From Caldithrix abyssi DSM 13497 (lineage in GTDB: Bacteria > Electryoneota > AABM5-125-24 > Hatepunaeales > Hatepunaeaceae), in the NCBI GenBank assembly GCA_945865405.1, contig CAMBDS010000005.1, forward strand, positions 52,986 through 116,985: a stretch of DNA of 64,000 nt, given 5' to 3'. The notes under the pieces were generated by a model that was given only the letters and a program-made list of their open reading frames with translations, was not told where the DNA came from and made no database searches. Positions 36,301 to 44,636 of this stretch are shown here, in pieces (within the stretch, counting starts at the first letter, position 1; every line of letters starts with the position of its first letter). The translations under genes and the position numbers were made by a program.

Positions 36301-36858
36301 TCCGCAAAAACTGATGCTGGTAACAACGCGCTTCAATCGACGGCCAATGTGCAGAATGAGTCTCCCAAGACCAGTACCAATCACATTGCCGGAAAACCTG
36401 CTGAGGCCGCTCCGAACTTACCGCCGACACCTCGATCAACATTTGAAGCCCGCGACCTGCTTGCTACCATCAAGAACCATTCTGGTGTGACCGGACAGCA
36501 AAAGGTTGAGTTGACCCTTCGGCCCGAAGCACTTGGCAAAGCGACTGCCTTGATCGAGAAGATCGGCGATATGCTGAAACTCGAGTTTAAGATCGAAAGC
36601 CTCGAGTCCAAAGCAGCCGTCGAGGCCGAGACTTCCCACTTGAGGGAGTCCCTTGCTGCCGCCGGTTACAATAATGTTACCATCGAGTTCAGCCTCTCGA
36701 CTCCCGCCAAAGGTGACTCACAAACCCACGCCGAGCCTCGCCACCAACGCGACCAACAATCGCAAGACAATCTCAAATCAAAAGACGACGAGCGCGAAGA
36801 GCCTCGCCGCCAAAGACAGTTGACCTACGGCTATAACAGCTTTGAGATGGTTGCCTGA
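33334..36858 (+). CDS. fliK: Flagellar hook-length control protein FliK, with tandem repeats
   Basis: FliK measures hook length and switches export specificity. This 1174-residue version is far longer than typical (about 400-600). After a short N-terminus, five 55-residue repeats (residues about 110-384) share AEVLPPKAP and PKQE. A long Pro/Ala/Ser/Lys-rich disordered region follows. The C-terminal Flg_hook domain (about 1040-1130) has QQKVELTLRPEALGK and LRESLAAAGYNNVTIEFS. The GTG start overlaps the upstream TAG. Position between MotE and flgD is standard. Confidence 0.9.
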   Translation: MKEILKPNLLKGLANILKPKPANVGGHSVLLSPERELFSKLLQSLTHKSDAVVLPTQQALPGRLQSSKNLTVEPIGKQNKKTAALSVNPEASELSVAKEPPQISSTTSLVVVSAEVLPQKASIPDLKVFQKALESSHKVKPDVKASTVALPKQESAVQAKTASPIAISAEVLPPKAPLTDQKVLHKAPESAPIVKPDVKTSPVAQPKQEPVVQAKTASPVEMSVEVLPPKAPLSDQKILHKALDSAPIIKPDVKSSIVAQSKQEPVIQAKTASPVEMIAEVLPPKAPNPVQKTLHKAHDSAPIVRPNVQSSGVSQPKQELGVRTKISSPIVLGAEVLPPKAPNPVQKVLHKAPDSAPFVKLDINLTGVTQSKQELGVEAKTADGVIQFQSQAIKPIFQVNFTADRPLESSPNKYLPNAQVESAVSSPIAKPIQSSKSISGRNEVKAAAPILSLPPGSPITAAKPVEVTLGRPVPLNDATTPEGPIAIPKVEAIISAPVKQTVVTIAQNLPQKPIADGKAVQPLQPQVLIKPTVSLPEKHDIPVAIKQVVAPAKVLNSATTAEKVAHTPQTIMADRPLVKPIVAPSEQLTTGRLIEVANPDRNKDADAKPVSPSLPTISRSASNHIVEPNKSAQQNGKVHEDSPVQVRGAEPKSEPIALSTELKASDRHEIKPHAPVLARILSERPLPTTNVQHESVRSIPTIPYSQEAPRPQSIAPKVTATTPQVGKAKAEESGSGLTITVPTASPKLSPKEPQAERAIPKSEVNVATDTIQPQPKSISLTVEPTTVDPIPAPVQSFQTVTRSENAPALRKQEFESNPVKNREAKIASTLLRIVPMPDLMPRTGSVDSKFSQSPSMPQVVSLSEDRPKLDIPLTPLAMVFPTRLDSQTDLTMMRETFFRKLIPTLEKPVQAGTTEKIEPKLATSVMPLLIQSDNPLKPLAQVPTLPLPSKELSLGHEIRHETQNMQSSKISDSPSGKESTAVASQITNQSAKTDAGNNALQSTANVQNESPKTSTNHIAGKPAEAAPNLPPTPRSTFEARDLLATIKNHSGVTGQQKVELTLRPEALGKATALIEKIGDMLKLEFKIESLESKAAVEAETSHLRESLAAAGYNNVTIEFSLSTPAKGDSQTHAEPRHQRDQQSQDNLKSKDDEREEPRRQRQLTYGYNSFEMVA
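33661..34485 (+). repeat. Five tandem 165-bp repeats inside fliK
   Basis: Units start at 33661, 33826, 33991, 34156 and 34321, all exactly 165 bp, so the reading frame is kept. Units 2-3 are nearly identical and 4-5 diverge more, suggesting expansion by unequal recombination. A change in repeat number would alter FliK length. Confidence 0.88.
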
Positions 36859-36997
36859 GCTTCGCTCGAAGCGACCTTAAACTATTCCGCTCCATCTCTT
36901 CAGAAACTCCCTTACCCCCTCTCCAAAATCGGCAGAAATTGCCCCGTCACTTTAAGAATTTCCGATCCTTCCCTTTAACTAATCTTCAAGAAATAGT

Positions 36998-37013
36998 TGG
37001 CACCGAAGTTGCC
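36998..37013 (+). promoter_or_regulatory. Sigma-54 (-24/-12) promoter upstream of flgD
   Basis: TGGCAC and TTGC with ten bases between GG and GC lie 53 bases before the flgD ATG, in the 208-bp gap after fliK. The match is as good as at flgB. Confidence 0.78.
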
Positions 37014-37066
37014 TTATCCGTTGTGAACAGCCCAAAATGGGCATGTTTGTACCTAAAGGAGGCACT

Positions 37067-37795
37067 ATGAATGGAGCCGGAGCGATCAACCAGCTTCCTG
37101 TTTTCGGCAACAAAGACGCTGTACTGAAAGCGCCCGCCACCGATAAGCAGGATTTCCTGAATCTGTTGGTTGCCCAAATGAAATATCAAGATCCGATGAA
37201 CCCCCTCGAGGGATCGGAATTTGCCGCCCAATTGGCACAATTCTCCAGCGTGGAAGAATTACGCAATATCGGCAGCAAAATGGACAATCAGGCTGAAGCT
37301 AATCTGATGTTGGCTCAATCGGTCAACAATACGATGGCAACAACTCTGATCGGTAAGAGTGTTCGCGCCGCCGATAACATGGTCATTGTGAATAGCGGTG
37401 ACCAGGTCGAAATCAATTACAACCTCGCCGGATTAGCTTCTCCCGTGAATATCACGATAGTCAGCGAAGACGGTGTCACGATTCGTAACATCCAGCTTCC
37501 GAACGGCGGAAAAGGCGACAACAAGACTGAGTGGGATGGCCGGGATGGTCGGGGCAACAGAGTCCCACCGGGCAACTACTTCGTCGAAATCGAAGCCAAA
37601 GCCCCCGGCGGCGCGCCAGTTCAGGCGATGCCGTTAACAATCGGTAGAATCGGAGGCGTCAGGTTTGAAAACGGCAACCCGGTCCTTCTGTTGAACGGCA
37701 GAACCATCCCCTTCGGGTCGGTCCTGGAAATTCTTGAAGGTTCCACCGGTGGTAACACAAGCCTATTGGGACGATTGATGGAGATGGGTAACTAA
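37067..37795 (+). CDS. flgD: Flagellar hook assembly scaffold FlgD
   Basis: FlgD caps the growing hook. From ATG 37067 behind AGGAGG the protein is 242 residues. The N-terminal signature is KQDFLNLLVAQMKYQDPMNPLEG (in parts FLNLLVAQMKYQDPMNP), followed by EFAAQLAQFSSVEEL. The C-terminal FlgD tudor/Ig-like part has WDGRDGRGNRVPPGNY. It begins the hook sub-operon driven by its own sigma-54 promoter. Confidence 0.96.
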   Translation: MNGAGAINQLPVFGNKDAVLKAPATDKQDFLNLLVAQMKYQDPMNPLEGSEFAAQLAQFSSVEELRNIGSKMDNQAEANLMLAQSVNNTMATTLIGKSVRAADNMVIVNSGDQVEINYNLAGLASPVNITIVSEDGVTIRNIQLPNGGKGDNKTEWDGRDGRGNRVPPGNYFVEIEAKAPGGAPVQAMPLTIGRIGGVRFENGNPVLLLNGRTIPFGSVLEILEGSTGGNTSLLGRLMEMGN

Positions 37796-37796
37796 A

Positions 37797-38195
37797 ATGG
37801 CAATAATCGATAGAATTCGCGCCGATCGGGTTGGCCCGCCGTTACTACCGGCAATCGGTAGTCAACAGGCTCCAATCCGAAAGGAAGAGATTCGAACGCC
37901 TTTTGCCGAGCACCTCAAAAAAGCATGCTCCGACGCCGGAGTCAATGTCGAATTCTCCGGTCATGCGGCTGCTCGCGCTGAGAGTCGTTCGATCGACCTC
38001 ACTCCAATCCAGCTCTCCCGAATCGATACAGCACTCGAAGCGGTCTCCGCAAAAGGTGCAAAACGAGCTTTGCTGATGCTGGACGATCTCGCCCTGATCG
38101 TGGGCGTCGAAAAAAGAACGGTCATAACAATGGTCGATGGCAATAACCTGCGCGACAACGTCTTCACGTCTATTGACGCGGCTGTCATCGCTTAA
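37797..38195 (+). CDS. Flagellar operon protein of the TIGR02530 type
   Basis: The 132-residue protein has PFAEHLKKA, VNVEFSGHAAARAESRSIDL (in parts FSGHAAARAESRSIDL), and a C-terminal TMVDGNNLRDNVFTSIDAAVIA, matching the small protein family found between flgD and flgE in many flagellar loci. Its biochemical role is not known to me. It starts one base after the flgD stop. Confidence 0.85.
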   Translation: MAIIDRIRADRVGPPLLPAIGSQQAPIRKEEIRTPFAEHLKKACSDAGVNVEFSGHAAARAESRSIDLTPIQLSRIDTALEAVSAKGAKRALLMLDDLALIVGVEKRTVITMVDGNNLRDNVFTSIDAAVIA

Positions 38196-38202
38196 CTCAA
38201 GA

Positions 38203-38224
38203 GGACAGGTCTCCGAACCTGTCC
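38203..38224 (+). promoter_or_regulatory. Hairpin between the TIGR02530-type gene and flgE
   Basis: An 8-bp stem GGACAGGT/ACCTGTCC with a 6-base loop lies in the 147-bp gap before flgE. No T run follows, so it more likely affects mRNA processing or stability of the abundant hook transcript than termination. It may instead be a weak attenuator. Confidence 0.4.
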
Positions 38225-38342
38225 ATTTACAAAATAACCCGACGGCGGCAAGAAAGTTGGACCTCACAAAAGGAGACTTTCCGCTGCAAAATAATCAAAC
38301 AGCGGCGCCGTCAAAAATTTCCCCAGAAAGGACACTACTCCT

Positions 38343-40250
38343 ATGATGCGGTCACTCTACTCCGGTATCTCCGGTCTACGAAATTTCCAGACCAAGATGG
38401 ACATCATCGGTAACAATATTTCCAACGTAAACACAGTCGCCTTCAAAAGCGGCAGAATCACCTTCGCTGAGACAATGGCTCAATCACTTGCAGGCGAAAT
38501 AGCCCCCTCCGGCAGCCTCGGTGGCGTCAATCCGATCCAGGTCGGACTCGGCATGCGTGTGCTCGGTGTTGACACCAACTTCAGCCAGGGCTCAATGGAA
38601 GCCACTGGCATCACGACCGACCTCGCGTTGCAGGGTGAAGGATTCTTCCTCGTCACCGACGGCGACAGACAGTACTACACCCGCGCCGGAGCCTTCCAGC
38701 TCGACGCCGATGGCTCTCTCGTGAATGCTGGAAACGGCTACAAGGTACTCGGCTACATGCCGCTTGCCGAAGGCAGCGACCTGCTCGATAAATCTGCTCC
38801 CCAGTCGCTCCAGATTCCACTCGGACGACGTTCACCGGCAAACGCTACCGCCGAGGTCAATCTCGCCGGTAATCTCGATATGCACATAACCCGTTCGACA
38901 GCCGCTCTTGTTGATGCAGGCACAACCGGCATCCGCAACCTGAACGGTGTCGCGTTCGACGGTGTCGGTGGTACGCATACCGTCGAAATCACTGGTCAGA
39001 ATGCTTCGAGAAGTATCGCTTCCGGTTCATCGCAGAACCTCAACCTGACCGATAACATCGGTACGCTCGGAATCAACTCAACTGAAGGCTTGGAGATCAC
39101 AGTTGACGGACAACGAACCGTCACCATCACCGGTCTCACGACCGATTCGACCGTCAGCGAATTAATCCAAGCGATCAACTCTCAGGTTGCCGGACTTAAC
39201 GCAATTCTTGACCAAAATGGTGCCATCCAAATCACCAGAGACTTCTACGGTGATGGTGGTCGGTACAATGTCACCCTGAGCGACGGAGCCAATAGCAACA
39301 TCGTCGCTACTCTCTTCGATCAGACAGGTACATTCAACGCTAACAACGGCACCGCCTCGACTCTCGTTGCGGTCGATAACTTCATTCCGACCGGTCAGTT
39401 AACTCCGATAGCTCACGCGCTGAACTTAACGATGGATGACCGAACCGGCTTGATTAACGGCATCTCCGACCTCGGTGGCGGCGGTATTTTCATCAATGCC
39501 CCCAACGGTTTGTCAGCAGGTTCATCGACGATCACAACCGAAGCGACCGACCACTCCAGCTCGATCTTCGTTTACGATACTCTTGGTAATACCCACAACA
39601 TGACCATCCGCATGACCCGTAGCGAAGAGCCCGGTGTCTGGCGTTGGGCAGCTGAGGTCGAGAGCCCCGCAGTCATCGTCGAAGGTGGAAACGGCACCAT
39701 CGCTTTCCGTGATGATGGTTCACTCGAATCGTTCAACTATGAGCGAAACCTGAACCAAGTCGTCTTCAACCCGGGCAATGGCGCGCAAAACGTAGAATTC
39801 TCATTCAACGTCGGTAACTTTGGCGGCTTCGATGGTTTGACCTCGACAGCCTCGGCGACATCGATGATGGCGACCGGGCAGGACGGTTTCGGAATGGGTA
39901 CCCTCCAGGGCATCTTTATCGACACCAACGGTCAGATTTTCGGCAGTTTCTCCAACGGCGAGACCGAAATTCTTAGCCAGTTGTTACTTGCCAACTTCAC
40001 CAACCCGCAAGGTTTGGAACGAGCTGGTGAGAACCTCTACACCCACACCGCCAACTCGGGTGCTCCCCGCATCACCGATGCCGACCAGGCTGGCGCAAAA
40101 ATCAACTCGGGATACCTTGAGATGTCAAACGTTGATCTTTCGCGTGAATTCACCGATATGATCGTCGTGCAGAGAGCCTTCCAGGCTGCCGCGAGGGTCA
40201 TCAGCACCTCCGACCAGTTGCTCCAGGAAATCACGCAGCTCAAGAGGTAG
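38343..40250 (+). CDS. flgE: Flagellar hook protein FlgE
   Basis: FlgE polymerises into the hook. The 635-residue protein has the N-terminal rod-hook motif MRSLYSGISGLRNFQ and IGNNISNVNTVAFKSGR, LQGEGFFLV, a large variable middle with FlgE beta domains, and the conserved C-terminus LEMSNVDLSREFTDMIVVQRA. Length is above the enteric protein but normal for FCB and delta-type flagella. A second Met (MM) makes the exact start uncertain by one residue. Confidence 0.96.
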   Translation: MMRSLYSGISGLRNFQTKMDIIGNNISNVNTVAFKSGRITFAETMAQSLAGEIAPSGSLGGVNPIQVGLGMRVLGVDTNFSQGSMEATGITTDLALQGEGFFLVTDGDRQYYTRAGAFQLDADGSLVNAGNGYKVLGYMPLAEGSDLLDKSAPQSLQIPLGRRSPANATAEVNLAGNLDMHITRSTAALVDAGTTGIRNLNGVAFDGVGGTHTVEITGQNASRSIASGSSQNLNLTDNIGTLGINSTEGLEITVDGQRTVTITGLTTDSTVSELIQAINSQVAGLNAILDQNGAIQITRDFYGDGGRYNVTLSDGANSNIVATLFDQTGTFNANNGTASTLVAVDNFIPTGQLTPIAHALNLTMDDRTGLINGISDLGGGGIFINAPNGLSAGSSTITTEATDHSSSIFVYDTLGNTHNMTIRMTRSEEPGVWRWAAEVESPAVIVEGGNGTIAFRDDGSLESFNYERNLNQVVFNPGNGAQNVEFSFNVGNFGGFDGLTSTASATSMMATGQDGFGMGTLQGIFIDTNGQIFGSFSNGETEILSQLLLANFTNPQGLERAGENLYTHTANSGAPRITDADQAGAKINSGYLEMSNVDLSREFTDMIVVQRAFQAAARVISTSDQLLQEITQLKR

Positions 40251-40293
40251 TCTTGAGCCGGTCAACTCACAGTAGTTGATGGATAAGATACCA

Positions 40294-40323
40294 GTAGGGG
40301 ACGGAGCATCTTCCGTCCCCTAC
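40294..40323 (+). terminator. Long hairpin between flgE and flbD
   Basis: A perfect 12-bp stem (40294-40305 with 40312-40323) encloses a 6-base loop 44 bases after the flgE stop. There is no T run. It could reduce readthrough from the hook gene or protect its mRNA 3' end. It is also palindromic enough to be an intergenic repeat. Confidence 0.5.
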
Positions 40324-40353
40324 GCAAACTAAGAACTTTAACAGGAATCCCCA

Positions 40354-40584
40354 ATGATCCCCGTAACCCGACTCGACGGAGAACAAGTCGTCATCAATGG
40401 CGATCTCGTCGAAAAAATTGAATCTAGACCCGACACCATCATCAGTCTCACCAGTGGCAGAAAAATCCTCGTCCGTGAGTCAGTCTCAGACTTGATGAGA
40501 CTCTTCACTGATGCAAGACTTCGCGGAAGCCACGCAGATCCTCAAGGTTACGCCGCCAACATGTTCGTCGGCGAAGCAGCCTAA
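40354..40584 (+). CDS. flbD: FlbD family small flagellar protein
   Basis: This 76-residue protein matches the FlbD family (the small protein near motA, not the Caulobacter regulator): MIPVTRLDGEQVVINGDLVEKIES (in parts TRLDGEQVVINGDLVEKI), then PDTIISLTSGRKILV. It is often encoded between flgE and motA, as here. Its function is poorly understood. Confidence 0.88.
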   Translation: MIPVTRLDGEQVVINGDLVEKIESRPDTIISLTSGRKILVRESVSDLMRLFTDARLRGSHADPQGYAANMFVGEAA

Positions 40585-40597
40585 CTTGAAAAAGGGA

Positions 40598-41392
40598 ATG
40601 GACATAACAACCGTTCTTGGCATCGTTGCCGGCTTCGGGCTGGTTGTCGGTGCTATTATGTCCGGCGAAGGTGGGATGTTCTTCGTTGACCTTCCCGCCG
40701 CAATGATCGTCATCGGCGGTACGCTTGGCGCAACATTGATAAATTTTCGCATGAGTGACATCCTGTCCGTATTTCGTGTTTTGAATAAGGTCTTCACCTC
40801 GCCACAAGCCTCCAACTCCGACACCATTACCAATCTGGTAAGGCTTGCCGAAAAAGCCCGGCGCGAAGGCGTGTTATCCCTCGAAAAAGAACTTGTCGAT
40901 TTAAATGATGAATTTGCCCGCAAAGGCATCCAGTATGCCGTTGACGGAGCCGACCCCGAAACCATTAGGACGATCCTGGAGTCCGAATTAGTCAGCCTTG
41001 AGGAACGTCACAGATTGGGACAGGGCATCTTCGTCTCAATGGCTCAAACCGCGCCCGCTTTCGGCATGATCGGAACTCTGATCGGCTTAATTCAGATGCT
41101 TAGATCCCTACAAAATCCCGCAATGCTCGGCCCGGGCATGGCAACGGCACTCGTGACAACCTTCTATGGCGCTATGCTCGCCTACATGTTTTTTCAACCG
41201 GTCGCCGGAAAGCTCGCCAATCGTTCCAAAGAAGAGCTTCTGCAGAAAGAGATTGTCATGGAAGGCATCCTCGCCATCCAATCCGGTGACAACCCGCGAA
41301 TCGTCCGTGAGAAGCTGATGAGCTTCATCGCACCAGTACACAGGTCAAGACACTATCCACGTGAAAGGTATGATGCGCCGCCAACGAAGTGA
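40598..41392 (+). CDS. motA: Flagellar stator protein MotA
   Basis: MotA is the ion-conducting stator subunit that pushes FliG. From ATG 40598 the protein is 264 residues and starts MDITTVLGIVAGFGLVVGAI. Four membrane helices are seen, with the cytoplasmic loop carrying conserved charged residues (AEKARREGVLSLEKEL) and the TAPAFGMIGTLIGLIQML signature. A TTG at 40586 is an alternative start. It overlaps motB. Confidence 0.95.
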   Translation: MDITTVLGIVAGFGLVVGAIMSGEGGMFFVDLPAAMIVIGGTLGATLINFRMSDILSVFRVLNKVFTSPQASNSDTITNLVRLAEKARREGVLSLEKELVDLNDEFARKGIQYAVDGADPETIRTILESELVSLEERHRLGQGIFVSMAQTAPAFGMIGTLIGLIQMLRSLQNPAMLGPGMATALVTTFYGAMLAYMFFQPVAGKLANRSKEELLQKEIVMEGILAIQSGDNPRIVREKLMSFIAPVHRSRHYPRERYDAPPTK

Positions 41393-42152
41393 ACCCCCAA
41401 AGGCGCCCGGCGCACCACTCTGGTTTGTCACTTTCAGTGATATGGTGACGCTTTTGCTTGGTTTCTTTATCGCCATCGTCTCGTTTTCCAACATCGAAAT
41501 CGAGCGCTATCGTGAAGCAATGCAGAGCTTCCGCGGAGCACTGCACTCACCTTTTTCCGGCTCAACAGGAGGGTCAGGCCCCGCACTTCCAGCACTAAGC
41601 GAGAGCCTATACGATGCTCAAGAAGTCGTTGAAGCCGCCGGCGAAATCAACAGATTGGTCAAAAGCCTTCCCTCCAACGAAGGCATCCAGATAGAATCCC
41701 AGCCTGAAGGCGTCAAAATCACCCTTTCCAACCCTGTCATCTTCGACGAAGGCAGCAACGACATGAAAAGCGGCGCAACGAGCCTCCTTGGCAACATCGC
41801 ACGCATCATCATCAAGCACGACCCTATCGAAGTCTTGATCGAGGGACACACTGACGATACTCCCATCCACACCGCGAGATTCCCCTCGAACTGGGAGCTA
41901 TCCGCGGCGCGGGCAATCGCTGTACTCGAGCTTTTCCAAAAACAAGGTGTCCCCCCGCAAAAGCTTGTCGCTATCGGCTACGGCGAATACAGACCGCGTC
42001 AGACCTTTGTCAAAGGCACACCCAGCATCGAAAAAGGCGTCAATCGCCGGGTGGAGATTATGTTACAATTGAAGAACAAAGGCACAAGAACGGGAAATGT
42101 TTCCGGTAGAAATCTTCAGGATGAAGAGACTAACCAAGTCGGAGATGAATAA
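41361..42152 (+). CDS. motB: Flagellar stator protein MotB
   Basis: MotB anchors the stator to peptidoglycan. The 263-residue protein has a single membrane helix with the ion-binding Asp in TFSDMVTLLLGFF and an OmpA-like domain with VLIEGHTDDTPI, NWELSAARAIAV and NRRVEIML. The GTG at 41361 overlaps motA by 32 bp; an ATG at 41370 is also possible. Confidence 0.95.
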   Translation: MKGMMRRQRSEPPKAPGAPLWFVTFSDMVTLLLGFFIAIVSFSNIEIERYREAMQSFRGALHSPFSGSTGGSGPALPALSESLYDAQEVVEAAGEINRLVKSLPSNEGIQIESQPEGVKITLSNPVIFDEGSNDMKSGATSLLGNIARIIIKHDPIEVLIEGHTDDTPIHTARFPSNWELSAARAIAVLELFQKQGVPPQKLVAIGYGEYRPRQTFVKGTPSIEKGVNRRVEIMLQLKNKGTRTGNVSGRNLQDEETNQVGDE

Positions 42153-42154
42153 GT

Positions 42155-42664
42155 ATGAACGAATCGACAAAGATCGAACGCCTTCCCGTAACGGATGTTG
42201 CCAATAACAAGAAGAAAGGAGGAGGCGTACTGAAGTGGATTATCATCGGCGTCCTTGTCGCAGCAGCGGCAGGTGTCGGCGTCTGGAAATTTGCTCCCGG
42301 TTCAAAAGAGCCTCATGCGATTGTTGAACCAGTGGAGATGGAAAAAAAATCAGAAGAACCTCCCAAGTTCGGCGAAGTTTTTCAGCTCAGCGATATCGTT
42401 ATCAACCCGGCTGGAAGTCGGCGAGTCTTTATGGTCGTCGTCACCCTCGAAATGGCTAATCCCGAAATGAAGAAAGAGGTCGAAAAGCGCGAGGCTTTGC
42501 TTCGTGATAACCTCATAACCCTCTTTGCATCACAGCCGCTCGAAATCCTGATCGACATTAAATACCGTCAAGCATTCCGGGCTCGCGTCAAAAAGATTAT
42601 GGATCATCACCTCGGTGAGGGAATAGTCTCACGGGTCTTCTTCGAAAAATGGGTCTTTCAATAA
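42155..42664 (+). CDS. fliL: Flagellar basal body-associated protein FliL
   Basis: FliL surrounds the stator and supports torque. It has 169 residues, one membrane helix near 28-46 (WIIIGVLVAAAAGVGVW), a linker, and a periplasmic stomatin-like domain (FQLSDIVINPAGSRRVFMVVV in parts, SDIVINPAGSRRVFM), ending in SRVFFEKWVFQ. The C-terminal F-x-x-W-V-x-Q pattern is typical. Confidence 0.93.
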   Translation: MNESTKIERLPVTDVANNKKKGGGVLKWIIIGVLVAAAAGVGVWKFAPGSKEPHAIVEPVEMEKKSEEPPKFGEVFQLSDIVINPAGSRRVFMVVVTLEMANPEMKKEVEKREALLRDNLITLFASQPLEILIDIKYRQAFRARVKKIMDHHLGEGIVSRVFFEKWVFQ

Positions 42665-42679
42665 ACCAGGAAGCGGAAC

Positions 42680-43669
42680 GTGAATAAAATTCTATCTCAA
42701 GACGAAATCGACGCTCTCCTGACTACCGTCTCCAAAGGCGGATCTACTCAAAGTCACACCGGAGAAGGTCGTTCCGTTCATCTGTATGACTTCAAACACC
42801 CTGAACGGATCTCCAAGGAGCAAATCCGCACATTGCGGACTGTCCACGACAATTTCGCAAGGCTATTCGCGACCAATCTCTCTGCAACGCTCAGAACTTT
42901 GGTCGATGTGAATCTCCTCTCAATCGATCAGGTCACATATAGCGAATATACAATGTCGCTTTCCGTGCCAAGTGCTCTTTATACCTTGAAGTTAAAGGCT
43001 CTTGAGGGCAAAGGCATCCTCGAAATATCTCCACAATTTCTGCTCTATGTGGTTGACAGGATGCTGGGCGGGTATGGAGAGACGAATTCGGAAACTCGCG
43101 AAATCACCATCATCGAACAGAACGTCGTCTCAAAGATGATGCAGACAGTCATCGCCATTTTGAACGACGTCTGGAGTCAGGTACACCCGCTCGATGCCGT
43201 CATGGAAGGTTTCGAGTCCGACCCCCAATTTATCCAGATTGCCCGTGCCTCCGAATCGTTGGCGATCCTTTTTTTCGAGCTTCGTGTCAAGGGGACAGTC
43301 TATACGATGAATTTTGGCATTCCATACTTTGTGCTTGAACCCATTTTAAGCAAACTCTCCGCGCAATCCATCATCGCTCAAGCCGGTCGTCGTGATGCTC
43401 AAGCCGCCCCGACCTCCGTCAGGGAGAGAGTTCTGGCAACCAAATTGCCGTTGAAGGTTCTGCTCGCGGAAACCGTGATGAGCGTCCGCGATTTCATCGA
43501 TCTGCAACCCGATGACCTCGTCCAGCTCGATCACCGCACTTCCCAGCCTTTGCCGATCATGGTCGGCGAAAAATTGAAGTTTCTCGGCTCAGGCGGTCAG
43601 GTTGGTCGCCACCGCGCAGTCAGAGTTATAAGACCGATCAGTCCTGAGGAGGAGATGATTTATGAATAA
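42680..43669 (+). CDS. fliM: Flagellar motor switch protein FliM
   Basis: FliM is the C-ring protein that binds phospho-CheY. The GTG start yields 329 residues. The N-terminal peptide LSQDEIDALL is the CheY-binding motif. The middle CheC-like domain has FKHPERISKEQIRTLR and MLGGYGE, and the C-terminal SpoA domain ends near the stop. Retention of the CheY peptide implies chemotaxis genes elsewhere in the genome. Confidence 0.97.
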   Translation: MNKILSQDEIDALLTTVSKGGSTQSHTGEGRSVHLYDFKHPERISKEQIRTLRTVHDNFARLFATNLSATLRTLVDVNLLSIDQVTYSEYTMSLSVPSALYTLKLKALEGKGILEISPQFLLYVVDRMLGGYGETNSETREITIIEQNVVSKMMQTVIAILNDVWSQVHPLDAVMEGFESDPQFIQIARASESLAILFFELRVKGTVYTMNFGIPYFVLEPILSKLSAQSIIAQAGRRDAQAAPTSVRERVLATKLPLKVLLAETVMSVRDFIDLQPDDLVQLDHRTSQPLPIMVGEKLKFLGSGGQVGRHRAVRVIRPISPEEEMIYE

Positions 43670-44636
43670 GCAGGGCCCCACCAAGCGCCAAAACCTCGGC
43701 TCCTGGATGAGAGGCATCCGAGGTAGAATCGAAGCTACACTGAGCGCGATGCTCGAAAAAGAGGTTACCCTCACCTTTGAGGAACCTCGCAAGATAAAAA
43801 GTAGGGACTTCGACGCACTGCTCGAGGGCGGTCCCGTCGCGATCAGCCTTCACTTTGGTCCCGAAAGCGGCTGGCATCTTCTGCTTCCCCAGGCTCTCGC
43901 CGGTTCCATCTCCGACCTTGCATCAATGGGAGACGGTACAGCCGGCTTTGACATAGAGACTCATTCTACCACACTTCAAGAAATCTTTGGTCAGGTCGAA
44001 GCTGACCTCGAGCCTGAGCTTTCCGCGGTCATGGGAAGTAGTGTAGAATTTTCAACTATCGAAGTTTCCATTTCACCCGACACCCTTATCACAAGGGTCG
44101 GCAGTAATCCGGCAATTGTTGGATCGTTTCAGATCGAGGGATTTAATGATAGTCCGATTATCATTATGTTTGAGATGGGTTTTGCCATGCAATTTTCTAC
44201 AGCTGAAAACGAAGAAGAGGTCGCAGCACCGCCATCCGCGAAAGGCAAACAAGCCGCCACTCCTCAACATGAGGAACGCCCCCCCGCTCCCCAAAGACAA
44301 CAGGCTGATCCCGTCGCCAGACCAGTCGCATTTGAGGATTTCGGCCATGTTCAGCCCCACAAGACTGAAAAGAACGGCCAGAACATCGACTCTCTGCTCG
44401 ACATAAGCTTACCCATCATCATCGAGCTTGGTCGTGCCAAGATGCTAATTCGAGAAGTGCTCGACCTCGGCCCCGGCTCTGTCATCGAACTCGATAAACT
44501 CTCTGGCGAACCGGTTGACCTCTACGTCAACGACAAGAAATTCGCTCGCGGCGAAGTCGTCGTGATCGAAGAGAACTTTGGCGTCCGCATCACCGAGTTA
44601 ATCAAGGTCGAAGATCGCTTAAAGGCGCTCAAGTGA
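43662..44636 (+). CDS. fliN: Flagellar motor switch protein FliN/FliY-like
   Basis: The 324-residue protein ends in a FliN SpoA domain (about 240-324: LLDISLPIIIELGRAKMLI, VIELDKLSGEPVDLYVNDK in parts, and GVRITELI). The first 190 residues resemble a CheC/FliM-like or chemotaxis-phosphatase-like domain (TTLQEIFGQVEADL), joined by a Pro/Gln-rich linker. This layout is like FliY, which is longer than FliN. Whether phosphatase residues are present is unclear. It overlaps fliM by 8 bp. Confidence 0.85.
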   Translation: MNKQGPTKRQNLGSWMRGIRGRIEATLSAMLEKEVTLTFEEPRKIKSRDFDALLEGGPVAISLHFGPESGWHLLLPQALAGSISDLASMGDGTAGFDIETHSTTLQEIFGQVEADLEPELSAVMGSSVEFSTIEVSISPDTLITRVGSNPAIVGSFQIEGFNDSPIIIMFEMGFAMQFSTAENEEEVAAPPSAKGKQAATPQHEERPPAPQRQQADPVARPVAFEDFGHVQPHKTEKNGQNIDSLLDISLPIIIELGRAKMLIREVLDLGPGSVIELDKLSGEPVDLYVNDKKFARGEVVVIEENFGVRITELIKVEDRLKALK

